Source: a virus
IMG/VR virus record: IMGVR_UViG_3300042484_000534
Location: 1-23,833 of that record
Length of the DNA stretch: 23,833 nucleotides
Reading direction: 5' to 3' (one strand)
Part shown: one piece after another, positions 13,345 to 18,777 of the stretch
Layout of the letters: the number at the start of each line of letters is the position of its first letter
Position numbering within the stretch: position 1 is the first letter of the stretch
Made by a program: the position numbers and the translations under genes
The notes under the pieces: model-generated
What the model was told of the DNA's origin: nothing
Seen by the model: only the letters and a program-made list of their open reading frames with translations
The model's database searches: none

Positions 13345-13436
13345 TGGTACCAGCGGAGGGAATCGAACCCTCTCAAGAACGCTAATCTGGCGCTAAAAGG
13401 CTTATAAGACCTCTCTGACTTCCAAGTCTCGCTGGC
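13345..13436 (-). tRNA. Type II tRNA with anticodon TAT (identity uncertain)
   Basis: Acceptor GCCAGCG/CGCTGGT, T-arm GAGGG-TTCGATT-CCCTC, A73 and CCA are clear. The anticodon loop CTTATAA in stem GAGGT/GCCTT gives UAU. A long variable arm (AGCGC/GCGTT, loop of 7) is typical of Leu, Ser or Tyr tRNA, not isoleucine. The D-arm is short (GACT/AGTC with a four-base loop) and position 8 is A. It is either an unusual AUA reader or a tRNA-like RNA. Confidence 0.6.
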
Positions 13437-13439
13437 ATA

Positions 13440-13668
13440 AAAATGAATTTGTTAAAGATGTTCCACCACATTATAGGAACCATTCACCCGAATTAACAAG
13501 CTCGAGCGGGATTCGGTAAGTTACTTGGAATACTTGTCCAGCTTGCAACCGATCTGCCCGCGGACACTACGTGCCCGGGTGGGAGTCGAACCCATTACCT
13601 TCTACTATATCAGTCCTTCGAAGAAACCTAGATAGCGTGACTTTCTCTTGCTAACACTCTAACAAAAC
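13440..13668 (-). other. Structured spacer with tRNA-like halves, degenerate E-like element
   Basis: No ORF. It follows the CCA of tRNA-Gly with AGTTTTGTTAGAGTGTTAGCAAGAG, similar to E element 1, and ends AACATCTTTAAC; the ends pair at 7 of 8 positions. Inside, a T-arm-like TGGG-TTCGACT-CCCA is followed by CGGGCAC-GTA-GTGTCCG, a 7-bp stem with a 3-base loop, then a GG-containing hairpin. This echoes the permuted tRNA layout at 17.3 kb. TATAAT at minus-strand position about 13474 could be a weak promoter. Confidence 0.35.
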
Positions 13669-13669
13669 T

Positions 13670-13743
13670 TGGAGCGGGATAGGAGAATCGAACTCCTGAC
13701 TAAACCTTGGCAAGGTTTCGTTTGACCATTAAACTAATCCCGC
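13670..13743 (-). tRNA. tRNA-Gly(GCC)
   Basis: Acceptor GCGGGAT/ATCCCGC, anticodon loop TTGCCAA in stem AAACC/GGTTT, T-arm AGGAG/CTCCT, T73 and CCA. Confidence 0.95.
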
Positions 13744-13750
13744 ATTATAT

Positions 13751-13827
13751 TGGTGCCCAGGGCGAGACTCGAACTCGCAAAATTTGGCTTCTAAGACCAA
13801 CACGTATACCAATTCCATCACCTGGGC
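13751..13827 (-). tRNA. tRNA-Leu(TAG), short variable loop
   Basis: Acceptor GCCCAGG/CCTGGGC, anticodon loop CTTAGAA in stem TTGGT/GCCAA, T-arm GCGAG/CTCGC, A73 and CCA. The variable region is only five bases (ATTTT), unlike the long arm of bacterial leucine tRNAs. The other leucine-anticodon genes here share this feature. Confidence 0.92.
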
Positions 13828-13833
13828 TTAATT

Positions 13834-13907
13834 TGGATGCGGGTGACAGATTCGAACTGCCGATGCACCTGGCTTATGAGACCGGTGTGGTAACCACCCT
13901 ACCCGCG
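13834..13907 (-). tRNA. Initiator-type tRNA-fMet(CAT)
   Basis: Acceptor CGCGGGT/ACCCGCA leaves position 1 C opposite position 72 A unpaired, the hallmark of bacterial initiator tRNA. Anticodon loop CTCATAA. T-arm GGCAG/CTGTC, T73 and CCA. The anticodon stem carries one mismatch or bulged A and lacks the three G-C pairs typical of host initiators. Confidence 0.88.
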
Positions 13908-13917
13908 TAACTATTTA

Positions 13918-14148
13918 TTATCTGACTCTTCGCAGATAATCTGAATTGATTTTTCCACTCTGTATTTCTAACAGAGCTGTAACCGGAGCATTCAATTGCT
14001 CAGGACTTTCACTTAATCTGTGTTGCCTTGCCAATTCTCTTGCTCGAATTGCGGCAACAATAACAAGGTCGAATCTGTTGCCTATGTTGCTAACACAGAT
14101 ATCGGTATTGATATCTGTTCCCCGACTTGCTATATTATTACGTTTCAT
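13918..14148 (-). CDS. rpoZ: RNA polymerase omega subunit homologue
   Basis: A 76-residue protein matching bacterial RpoZ. NIGNRFDLVIVAAIRARELA (21-40) is nearly the hallmark GNRFDLVLVAARRAR region. Then comes APVTALLEIQSGKINSDYL, equivalent to the TVIALREIEEGLI segment. The Ala/Glu-rich C-terminal tail of many bacterial omegas is absent. Omega binds the beta' subunit and, in proteobacteria, forms part of ppGpp site 1. A phage version could replace the host subunit and change ppGpp sensitivity or promoter choice; that is inference. Its place between tRNA-Trp and tRNA-fMet suggests co-transcription with array 1. Confidence 0.88.
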   Translation of the reverse strand: MKRNNIASRGTDINTDICVSNIGNRFDLVIVAAIRARELARQHRLSESPEQLNAPVTALLEIQSGKINSDYLRRVR

Positions 14149-14168
14149 AAGTTTCCTATTAAAAAAAT

Positions 14169-14242
14169 TGGCGTACCCACTAGGACTCGAACCTAGACTG
14201 ACGGTTTTGGAGACCGCGATGCTGCCATTACACTATGGATAC
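14169..14242 (-). tRNA. tRNA-Trp(CCA)
   Basis: Acceptor GTATCCA/TGGGTAC, anticodon loop CTCCAAA in stem GCGGT/ACCGT, T-arm CTAGG/CCTAG, G73 and CCA. This is the regular Trp gene; the permuted Trp-like fold is at 17.3 kb. Confidence 0.95.
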
Positions 14243-14244
14243 AT

Positions 14245-14394
14245 ATTGAATTTGTCTATCGTCACACAATGTCCAAGTCGTGCGCTGAACCCTACTGCTA
14301 TTACGTTCGGGCTTGCTACGGGCTTCGAGTACATACACAAGTGTCTTGGGCGACTCGCGTATCACATAAGGGTAACCGTACACACATAAACAAA
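14245..14394 (-). other. Stem-closed spacer with a possible GTG-start ORF
   Basis: TTTGTTTA (14387-14394) and TAGACAAA (14251-14258) pair over 8 bp and close the spacer between tRNA-Asp and tRNA-Trp. One minus frame stays open for about 50 codons (YGYPYVIRESPKTLVYVLEA and on, ending in the Trp tRNA), with only GTG available as start and no Shine-Dalgarno. I cannot decide between a structured RNA and a small gene. Confidence 0.35.
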
Positions 14395-14396
14395 AC

Positions 14397-14473
14397 TGGC
14401 GCCCCGCAGGGGACTTGAACCCCTGACCCTCGGCGTGACAGGCCGATACTCTAACCAACTGAGCTAGCGGAGC
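14397..14473 (-). tRNA. tRNA-Asp(GTC)
   Basis: Acceptor GCTCCGC/GCGGGGC, anticodon loop CTGTCAC in stem TCGGC/GCCGA, T-arm AGGGG/CCCCT, G73 and CCA. Confidence 0.95.
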
Positions 14474-14480
14474 AGAAACT

Positions 14481-14558
14481 TGGAGCAACGAGAGGGATTT
14501 GAACCCCCGGTTTTACGGATTTGCAATCCGTTGCATTGGGCCACTCTGCCATCGTTGC
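14481..14558 (-). tRNA. tRNA-Cys(GCA)
   Basis: Acceptor GCAACGA/TCGTTGC, anticodon loop TTGCAAA in stem ACGGA/TCCGT, T-arm GGGGG/CCCTC, T73 (the cysteine identity base) and CCA. Confidence 0.94.
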
Positions 14559-14564
14559 ATAAAT

Positions 14565-14649
14565 TGGTGGAGATTACTGGGATCGAACCAGTCGTGCCCG
14601 AAGGCGGCGGATTTACAGTCCACTGCATCACCATTGATGCTTCATCTCC
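14565..14649 (-). tRNA. tRNA-Tyr(GTA)
   Basis: Type II. Acceptor GGAGATG/AATCTCC with a G-A at the last pair, anticodon loop CTGTAAA, long variable arm with GCC-TTC-GGC hairpin, T-arm ACTGG/CCAGT, A73 and CCA. Confidence 0.93.
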
Positions 14650-14721
14650 ATATAGAAACACACTAACACCGCTGGCAAAGTAATTATATTACTTGATACG
14701 ATACCTAATGTATTTCTATAT
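14650..14721 (-). repeat. Stem-closed spacer F1
   Basis: Arms ATATAGAAATACATTAG (14705-14721) and TTAGTGTGTTTCTATAT (14650-14666) pair over about 16 bp with G-U pairs. A closely related stem closes spacer F2 at 18.9 kb. It abuts both flanking tRNAs. Confidence 0.6.
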
Positions 14722-14796
14722 GGCGTCCCTACGGGGATTCGAACCCCGGTACTCACCGTGAAAGGGTGATGTCCTAGGCCTCTAGACGATAGGGAC
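14721..14796 (-). tRNA. tRNA-Glu(TTC)
   Basis: Acceptor GTCCCTA/TAGGGAC, anticodon loop CTTTCAC in stem TCACC/GGTGA, T-arm CGGGG/CCCCG, G73 and CCA. First tRNA of array 1 after its promoter. Confidence 0.95.
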
Positions 14797-14842
14797 AAAA
14801 TTCACAATTGATTTTTTAAAGAACAGTGTTAATTTCTTAACA

Positions 14843-14878
14843 TGTACTTATTATAGCGTCTTCTGAGGTTGCTGTCAA
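14843..14878 (-). promoter_or_regulatory. Perfect sigma-70 promoter of array 1
   Basis: TTGACA (14873-14878), 17 bp, TATAAT (14850-14855), start near 14843. It sits just downstream of the radical SAM gene and 47 bases before tRNA-Glu. Confidence 0.88.
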
Positions 14879-14890
14879 CTACTTTTTGAA

Positions 14891-16309
14891 TTATTTTAAA
14901 TTATATTCTAAATAATTCTTAAAAAATTCTTTATTTTTTTCAGCAAGTAACTTATAGTCTAGGTCTTGTTTGTTTGTATTCATTATTTCAGAAAACTCAA
15001 AACCCGCACTCGCATGTTCTCCCAAACGCCAAGACGTTGGCTTACCAATATGGTCCATTATAGAATTTAGTGACTTAGAAAATTCTGTTACTGTTTTTGC
15101 GTCCCAGTAATCGTTTTCCCAAAACTCTGTCTGTAATGGTTTCATAAATCTGTAACCGTACTGGCTATAGTTCTCATCAAACTTACTTTTGTAGGCCGAA
15201 GCTGGATCTCTAGATATCCCTAATGGATTAAATCTCCAATCATACATTTCATTGTCCAAACACCACTGATGAGTAGCGTATAAATCTTCTCTAGTTTCAC
15301 CAGTTAGCCCAGCAATAAAACTCAATTCAAATGTTATTTCGTCTTTCCATGTTTGCTTTAATGTTTGTAAAAATTCTTTTCCGTGTACGCCATTCCAACC
15401 TTTACCTACAATTTTACAAGCATCCTTATGAAAACTTTCAATTCCAAAGTATGCGCTTTTGAGTCCTGAGTCTTTTAATTGCTGTATTGAACCTGGTCGA
15501 GATCCTATCAAATCTAATCGATTGTAGCCAATCCATTCTAACTTAAATGGTAAATTTTGTACTATTTCAGTTATAGCTTCCATTTTTTCCTGACTCTCGT
15601 TAACTGTATCATCAATGAAAAAATATCTAGTTGTACCAAACGTTTCGTAATTGTACATAAGTTCTTCCTTAACCAAGGAATAATCTCTTAGATAAGTATT
15701 TTTCTTTTTACCTAGATTAGGATATCTGCAAAATGAACAAGAAAACTGACAGCCCCGACCTAATTCAATTGGCAACACTTCGTACGATTGAACAAAGTCA
15801 TCTTTCACAAAAGCAGGACTAAGTGTTTTAATATCAAAAGGTGTCCGCGTTAACGATACATTAGATTCCTGATCTAGAAATTTTAATAAATCATTCTCAG
15901 CATTTCCGTGCAGCTTAATCCAATCTAAATAGCAATTTTTTGCGTATGAATTAGAGCCTCCTAAAATCCATTTTAACTGAGGGAACTTATTTTCAAGTAG
16001 TGGCCTCGAGTTTAAAATCCATTCGGGTTCGCTCACTACCATAGATAGTCTGCCAGTCGTTGTTGCTTTGCGTAATGCCCCGTCGTGCCAAAATGTAGAA
16101 CTTACACCTATGCCTATAGTTGTAGAGTCTACAAATTTCGAAGTTACTTCAACTAATTCATTAGTAGTAAATTTCTGACAAAAGTCTATTACTTTAACAG
16201 TATAGCCATGTCTCCTTAACCATGCGGCTAATTGATACGGACCCAGTGGTCTCGTATGTCCCGATTTATCTGGTAGATAAATCGAATTCCAAATTATAAA
16301 ATGTGCCAT
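14891..16309 (-). CDS. Radical SAM protein with cobalamin-binding-like N-terminus
   Basis: A 472-residue protein. Residues 1-175 look like a Rossmann B12-binding region as found in this superfamily (PLGPYQLAAWLRRHGYTVKVID, later GIGVSS and WILGGSNS). GRGCQFSCSFCRY carries C187, C191 and C194, the 4Fe-4S CxxxCxxC motif. YFGIESF and the following strands fit the SAM barrel. Family members perform methylations or carbon rearrangements on unactivated carbons. The canonical B12-ligand DxHxxG is not evident, so cobalamin use is doubtful. The substrate is unknown. The neighbour is nitroreductase-like, and a second radical SAM gene lies 5 kb away. Confidence 0.8.
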   Translation of the reverse strand: MAHFIIWNSIYLPDKSGHTRPLGPYQLAAWLRRHGYTVKVIDFCQKFTTNELVEVTSKFVDSTTIGIGVSSTFWHDGALRKATTTGRLSMVVSEPEWILNSRPLLENKFPQLKWILGGSNSYAKNCYLDWIKLHGNAENDLLKFLDQESNVSLTRTPFDIKTLSPAFVKDDFVQSYEVLPIELGRGCQFSCSFCRYPNLGKKKNTYLRDYSLVKEELMYNYETFGTTRYFFIDDTVNESQEKMEAITEIVQNLPFKLEWIGYNRLDLIGSRPGSIQQLKDSGLKSAYFGIESFHKDACKIVGKGWNGVHGKEFLQTLKQTWKDEITFELSFIAGLTGETREDLYATHQWCLDNEMYDWRFNPLGISRDPASAYKSKFDENYSQYGYRFMKPLQTEFWENDYWDAKTVTEFSKSLNSIMDHIGKPTSWRLGEHASAGFEFSEIMNTNKQDLDYKLLAEKNKEFFKNYLEYNLK

Positions 16310-16342
16310 GAGATATTTATTGTACTATCGATCTCATGAAAA

Positions 16343-17008
16343 TTAACTAATATGTAGGACAGGAATAGTTACTTTCGGTTTTGCTGGATATTTTAAATCT
16401 GGTTTTGTATGATGAATCCGTCTGTTTCTATTAATATCTTTATAACCAACTCCTAAAATTATCATAGGCTGTCCCTGGATATTTAACACTGTCTGAAGAC
16501 CGGCTATATCAAAGCATCCGCAATAACCTGTTGAGTATCCTAATTGATGTGCTAATAGATTCAAGTATCCACTAGCTATACCTATGGACATGTGAATGTC
16601 GATTAACATACGTTTCTTTGCCGTATCCGACACTAAGCCTGCTGGATGTCTAAACTCTTCAAAGTACGTATTCAAATACGGCCTGTCTGAATTAGCTGTA
16701 AGTATATCTGCTAGTGTTAACTGTTCGAATACTACTAACATGTTTGCCAATGTTTGTGAATTATTTTCTATGCTCATTGAGGGTGGAAAATCGAAACCAC
16801 TTGTATTGTTGTAAACTTGTTCTATTACAGTCCGATTAGTAATAAAATGGCATCGATAAAATGCAGCATTTTGTTTACTGGGGCATTGGGTTACTGCTTC
16901 AACTAATAAGTCGATATCTTCTTGCGGAATTGATCGTGTTAAATCCCAATTTCGTTGGCAATGTTGACTTTTTTGAATAGTAATTTTTACTGCTGATTTA
17001 TCGATCAT
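16343..17008 (-). CDS. Nitroreductase-family flavoprotein-like
   Basis: A 221-residue protein with nitroreductase-fold features. HCQRNWDLTRSIPQEDIDLLVEA at the N-terminus corresponds to the R(x)-F-x-x-x-x-V helix of the family. CPSKQNAAFYRCHFIT matches the PS..NxQPW-type segment. IGIASGYLNLLAHQLGYSTGYCG with PMIILGVGY is the dimer/FMN C-terminal part. Members reduce nitro groups, quinones or enoyl bonds, or act in cofactor and natural-product tailoring, using FMN. In this window it probably works with the adjacent radical SAM enzyme. AGAGA before the ATG is a weak ribosome-binding site. Confidence 0.7.
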   Translation of the reverse strand: MIDKSAVKITIQKSQHCQRNWDLTRSIPQEDIDLLVEAVTQCPSKQNAAFYRCHFITNRTVIEQVYNNTSGFDFPPSMSIENNSQTLANMLVVFEQLTLADILTANSDRPYLNTYFEEFRHPAGLVSDTAKKRMLIDIHMSIGIASGYLNLLAHQLGYSTGYCGCFDIAGLQTVLNIQGQPMIILGVGYKDINRNRRIHHTKPDLKYPAKPKVTIPVLHIS

Positions 17009-17041
17009 AATTTCTCTTTAGTTAAAAAATTATTTATCGTT

Positions 17042-17115
17042 TGGTGCTCCTAGGAAGGATCGAACTTCCAATTACACTATACCAAAGTGTCGGTATTCCA
17101 TTTACCTATAAGAGC
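17042..17115 (-). tRNA. tRNA-Thr(GGT)
   Basis: Acceptor GCTCTTA/TAGGAGC, anticodon loop TTGGTAT in stem ACACT/AGTGT, T-arm GGAAG/CTTCC, A73 and CCA. Last tRNA of array 2. Confidence 0.92.
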
Positions 17116-17117
17116 GT

Positions 17118-17192
17118 TGGTACCGCTTAGTGGAATCGAACCACTATTCACACTTTAGAAGAATGTTGTCCTATCCATTGAACGAAAGCGGT
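17118..17192 (-). tRNA. tRNA-Arg(TCT)
   Basis: Acceptor ACCGCTT/AAGCGGT, anticodon loop CTTCTAA in stem ACATT/AGTGT, T-arm AGTGG/CCACT, A73 and CCA. Confidence 0.94.
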
Positions 17193-17199
17193 AAAATTT

Positions 17200-17275
17200 T
17201 GGCAGGGGAGATGAGATTCGAACTCATGATGACGATTTCAAAGACCGTTGCCTTAGGCCACTAGGCGACACCCCA
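17200..17275 (-). tRNA. tRNA-Gln(TTG) with imperfect acceptor
   Basis: Anticodon loop CTTTGAA in stem ACGGT/ATCGT, D-arm GCC..GGC, T-arm ATGAG/CTCAT, G73 and CCA. Acceptor TGGGGTG/CTCCCCT leaves U-U mismatches at the first and sixth pairs. A weak 1:72 pair is a known glutamine feature. Confidence 0.88.
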
Positions 17276-17280
17276 ACAAA

Positions 17281-17407
17281 TAAAACAGGATACGTTTTTT
17301 ACGAAGGGCATGGAGCCCTTTGCTCAACCGCTGAGCGAATCTGCCATAAGGCAAATGTTGGAATCGAACCAACGTGTCATAAATGACTTTGCTGTGCGTA
17401 TCCTTAA
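17281..17407 (-). ncRNA. E element 5 enclosing a circularly permuted tRNA-Trp-like fold
   Basis: The ends AGGATACG (17397-17404) and CGTATCCT (17287-17294) pair over 8 bp with the standard ACAGCAA and TGTT flanks. Inside, in transcription order: T-arm GTTGG-TTCGATT-CCAAC (17357-17373), acceptor 3' strand ATTTGCC (17350-17356), UUAU, acceptor 5' strand GGCAGAT (17339-17345), D-arm GCTC-AGCGGTT-GAGC, anticodon arm AAGGG-CTCCATG-CCCTT (17304-17320). The anticodon is CCA (Trp). The usual order of halves is inverted, the acceptor ends are joined by UUAU, and no CCA is encoded. U37 is unusual for Trp. Confidence 0.72.
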
Positions 17408-17409
17408 CT

Positions 17410-17529
17410 TGGTGTCGTTGCTGGGATTCGAACCCAGATCTCTTCCTTTAGAGTGGAATTTTGATTGTGCTGACTGTATCCTTAACAGGATAACCTTTTA
17501 TAAGCGTCCTACCATTAGACGACAACGAC
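17410..17529 (-). tRNA. tRNA interrupted between D-arm and anticodon loop
   Basis: Acceptor GTCGTTG/CAACGAC, D-arm GTCTAATGGTAGGAC, T-arm CTGGG/CCCAG, A73 and CCA are intact. About 46 extra bases separate GC(TT) after the D-arm from (TT)CC before the anticodon loop. Removing them restores a stem CTTCC/GGAAG whichever of the repeated T is taken as the joint. The insert contains TTATCCTGTTAAGGATAC..CAGCAC, that is, the E-element 3' end followed directly by an E-element 5' end. The loop would be eight bases, ACTCTAAA, readable as UCU or CUA, so the amino acid is uncertain. Confidence 0.6.
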
Positions 17530-17534
17530 ATGAC

Positions 17535-17611
17535 TGGTACCCCTAGGCAGATTCGAACCGCCATCCAGCAGATTTTAAGTCTACCCGCACTACCAATTAG
17601 CGTACAGGGGC
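17535..17611 (-). tRNA. tRNA-Leu(TAA)
   Basis: Acceptor GCCCCTG/TAGGGGT, anticodon loop CTTAAAA in stem GTAGA/TCTGC, short variable loop, T-arm GGCGG/CTGCC, A73 and CCA. D-arm identical to that of the next Leu gene. Confidence 0.92.
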
Positions 17612-17623
17612 ATAAATATTTTT

Positions 17624-17788
17624 GTGAAAACTTACGATCACTTAACACCGCAAGGATTACAGTTTCACCTTTGTTTGTACCAAGGTGTGTGCTGTGTTAT
17701 GGTACACGATATATACGACAACACCTACTTCGAATTACAATACTTCACTGACGTTAACAAAGCACTTCGCTTTGTCAACAATTTATAA
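17624..17788 (+). CDS. Possible small plus-strand gene, 54 aa
   Basis: The 176-base spacer between two Leu tRNAs has an open frame on the plus strand from GTG at 17624 (KTYDHLTPQGLQFHLCLYQG) to TAA at 17788, ending FTDVNKALRFVNNL. Residue composition looks protein-like. Against it: every other gene is on the minus strand, there is no ATG before 17699 and the purine-rich GGGG is too far upstream. The alternative is a structured spacer; a GACAAAGC/GCTTTGTT hairpin lies at its right end. Confidence 0.4.
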   Translation: MKTYDHLTPQGLQFHLCLYQGVCCVMVHDIYDNTYFELQYFTDVNKALRFVNNL

Positions 17789-17865
17789 TGGTACCCCTTG
17801 TCTGATTCGAACAGACAGCCAACTCCTTTTGAGAGAATCCGCACTACCAATTAGCGTAAAGGGGC
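17789..17865 (-). tRNA. tRNA-Leu(CAA)
   Basis: Acceptor GCCCCTT/AAGGGGT, anticodon loop CTCAAAA in stem ATTCT/GGAGT, T-arm GTCTG/CAGAC, A73 and CCA. Short variable loop. Confidence 0.92.
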
Positions 17866-17868
17866 ATA

Positions 17869-17945
17869 TGGTACCTTCGGGCGGGTTCGAACCCCCAACC
17901 AACAGTTTCTAAAACTATCCGCACTCCCAATTAGCGTACGAAGGC
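17869..17945 (-). tRNA. tRNA-Leu(TAG), second copy
   Basis: Acceptor GCCTTCG/CGAAGGT, anticodon loop TTTAGAA, T-stem with one G-G mismatch (GGGGG/CCGCC), A73 and CCA. Its body resembles the adjacent Leu genes more than the Leu(TAG) of array 1. Confidence 0.9.
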
Positions 17946-17956
17946 ATTTAAATTTT

Positions 17957-18031
17957 TGGTAGTCGATGCTGGGTTCGAACCAGCGACCTACACGATGTCA
18001 ACGTGGTGCTCTACCACTGAGCTAATCGACT
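17957..18031 (-). tRNA. tRNA-Val(GAC)
   Basis: Acceptor AGTCGAT/ATCGACT, anticodon loop TTGACAT, T-arm GCTGG/CCAGC, A73 and CCA. The outermost anticodon-stem pair is C-U. Confidence 0.92.
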
Positions 18032-18032
18032 A

Positions 18033-18107
18033 TGGTACCCTTGGACAGTTTCGAAATGTCGACCCTCGCCTTATCAAGACGATGCTCTTCCTCTGAGCTA
18101 CAAGGGC
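18033..18107 (-). tRNA. tRNA-Ile(GAT), copy A
   Basis: Acceptor GCCCTTG/CAAGGGT, anticodon loop TTGATAA in stem TCGTC/GGCGA. T-stem GACAT/CTGTC has one mismatch next to the loop. A73 and CCA. Confidence 0.9.
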
Positions 18108-18121
18108 ATAAACTACTTAGG

Positions 18122-18192
18122 GGTGACTATCGGGGCTCGAACCCGAACTACCAGAGTCACAGTCTAGGTTGCTACCATTACAACATAGCCAC
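18122..18192 (-). tRNA. tRNA-His(GTG) with extended acceptor helix and no CCA
   Basis: Acceptor GTGGCTA/TAGTCAC, anticodon loop CTGTGAC in stem CTAGA/TCTGG, T-arm TCGGG/CCCGA, C73 as in histidine tRNAs. CCT instead of CCA follows. The flanks TTAGG and CCTAA extend the acceptor helix by 5 bp beyond the U(-1)/C73 position. Confidence 0.88.
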
Positions 18193-18204
18193 ACCTAAAT
18201 AGTC

Positions 18205-18278
18205 TGGTCCTCTCGACAAGAATCGAACTTGTAATGGCCGGTTATCAGCCGACTGTTATACCATTTAACTACAAGAGG
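18205..18278 (-). tRNA. tRNA-Ile(GAT), copy B
   Basis: Acceptor CCTCTTG/CGAGAGG, anticodon loop CTGATAA in stem GTCGG/CCGGC, T-arm ACAAG/CTTGT, A73 and CCA. Body unrelated to copy A, 100 bases away. Confidence 0.9.
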
Positions 18279-18285
18279 AATAAAA

Positions 18286-18350
18286 ACAGGATAGCATTTT
18301 TTGGCTTTTTTTACAGAAAAGATTTTTTTGATTTGCTGTTGCTATCCTAA
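18286..18350 (-). ncRNA. E element 6, short form
   Basis: Follows the CCA of tRNA-Ser with GTTTAGGATAGCAACAGCAAA and ends AATGCTATCCTGTTTTT. Arms at 18341-18348 and 18288-18295 (AGGATAGC/GCTATCCT). Inner hairpin CTTTT/AAAAG in an A-rich context. Confidence 0.7.
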
Positions 18351-18352
18351 AC

Positions 18353-18442
18353 TGGCAGTGAGTAAGGGATTCGAACCCTTGGGCCCCTAGCGGAGCCGAC
18401 AGTTTAGCAAACTATTGGGTTAAGCCACTCCCCCAACTCACT
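18353..18442 (-). tRNA. tRNA-Ser(GCT), second copy
   Basis: Type II. Acceptor AGTGAGT/ACTCACT, anticodon loop TTGCTAA in stem ATAGT/ACTGT, variable arm with GGCTCC..GGGGCC, T-arm AAGGG/CCCTT, G73 and CCA. Confidence 0.9.
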
Positions 18443-18448
18443 ATATAG

Positions 18449-18603
18449 GTTTTCCCGGCGACCAACTATCTTTCTTAAGGACTCGCTGGCTTGTCTCGTG
18501 TGAAAGAGTTTATACAGACCTTGTACAATTCTACTGGCGTGTCATGCTCAAGAAATAGGGCACTAGAATACAAGGGACTCATCTCAACGTCTAGCTGGGA
18601 AAC
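18449..18603 (-). repeat. Stem-closed spacer G1
   Basis: GTTTCCC (18597-18603) and GGGAAAAC (18449-18456) pair and close the spacer between two Ser tRNAs. Inside, CCTTGTA-TTCTA pairs with TAGAA-TACAAGG, forming a long bulged hairpin. It also holds the 35-codon ORF listed separately. Confidence 0.5.
18475..18582 (-). CDS. Possible small protein, 35 aa
   Basis: MSPLYSSALFLEHDTPVELY then KVCINSFTRDKPASP and TAA. Composition is protein-like, and a GAG three bases before the ATG is the only ribosome-binding hint. It coincides with the bulged hairpin of spacer G1, so the frame could be fortuitous. Confidence 0.4.
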   Translation of the reverse strand: MSPLYSSALFLEHDTPVELYKVCINSFTRDKPASP

Positions 18604-18604
18604 T

Positions 18605-18696
18605 TGGCGGAAGACGGAGGAGTCGAACCCCATCCCATTTCTGAGAACCCAGTTTTCAAGGCTGGTCGGCGCACCAACGCACCTGCATCATCTTCC
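18605..18696 (-). tRNA. tRNA-Ser(TGA)
   Basis: Type II. Acceptor GGAAGAT/GTCTTCC, anticodon loop CTTGAAA in stem CCAGC/ACTGG with a C-A next to the loop, long variable arm, T-loop TTCGACT, G73 and CCA. Confidence 0.9.
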
Positions 18697-18702
18697 ATAA
18701 CT

Positions 18703-18777
18703 TGGTGCTCCCTCACGGACTCGAACCGCAATAACCGGACTACAAAACCGGTATAATAGCCTTTATATTAAAGGAGC
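18703..18777 (-). tRNA. tRNA with anticodon TGT (Thr?), atypical arms
   Basis: Acceptor GCTCCTT/AGGGAGC, A73 and CCA. The anticodon arm is either CCGGT-TTTGTAG-TCCGG with a U-U pair at the loop, or ACCGG/CCGGT with a nine-base loop. The D-arm is AT-only (ATA..TAT). The other Thr(TGT), at 12.3 kb, is regular. Confidence 0.75.

Noticed and set aside
13507-13560. Additional complete tRNA in normal order near 13.55 kb
   Set aside because: No 5' acceptor strand pairs with CGGGCAC upstream; only a permuted reading gives pairing, so it is reported as a degenerate element.
13946-14389. 147-codon plus-strand ORF
   Set aside because: It is antisense to the omega-subunit gene and tRNA-Trp; the minus-strand RpoZ match is much stronger.
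17484-17700. An E element from about 17700 to 17484 enclosing tRNA-Leu
   Set aside because: The candidate start CCATAACACAGC lacks GGAT and pairs over only five bases with GTTAT.
17418-17912. Plus-strand ORFs reading through Leu tRNAs (for example from 17530 and 17685)
   Set aside because: They translate tRNA complements (repeated CLIRTDSQLL/RQIRTAIQ-type strings) and have no independent support.
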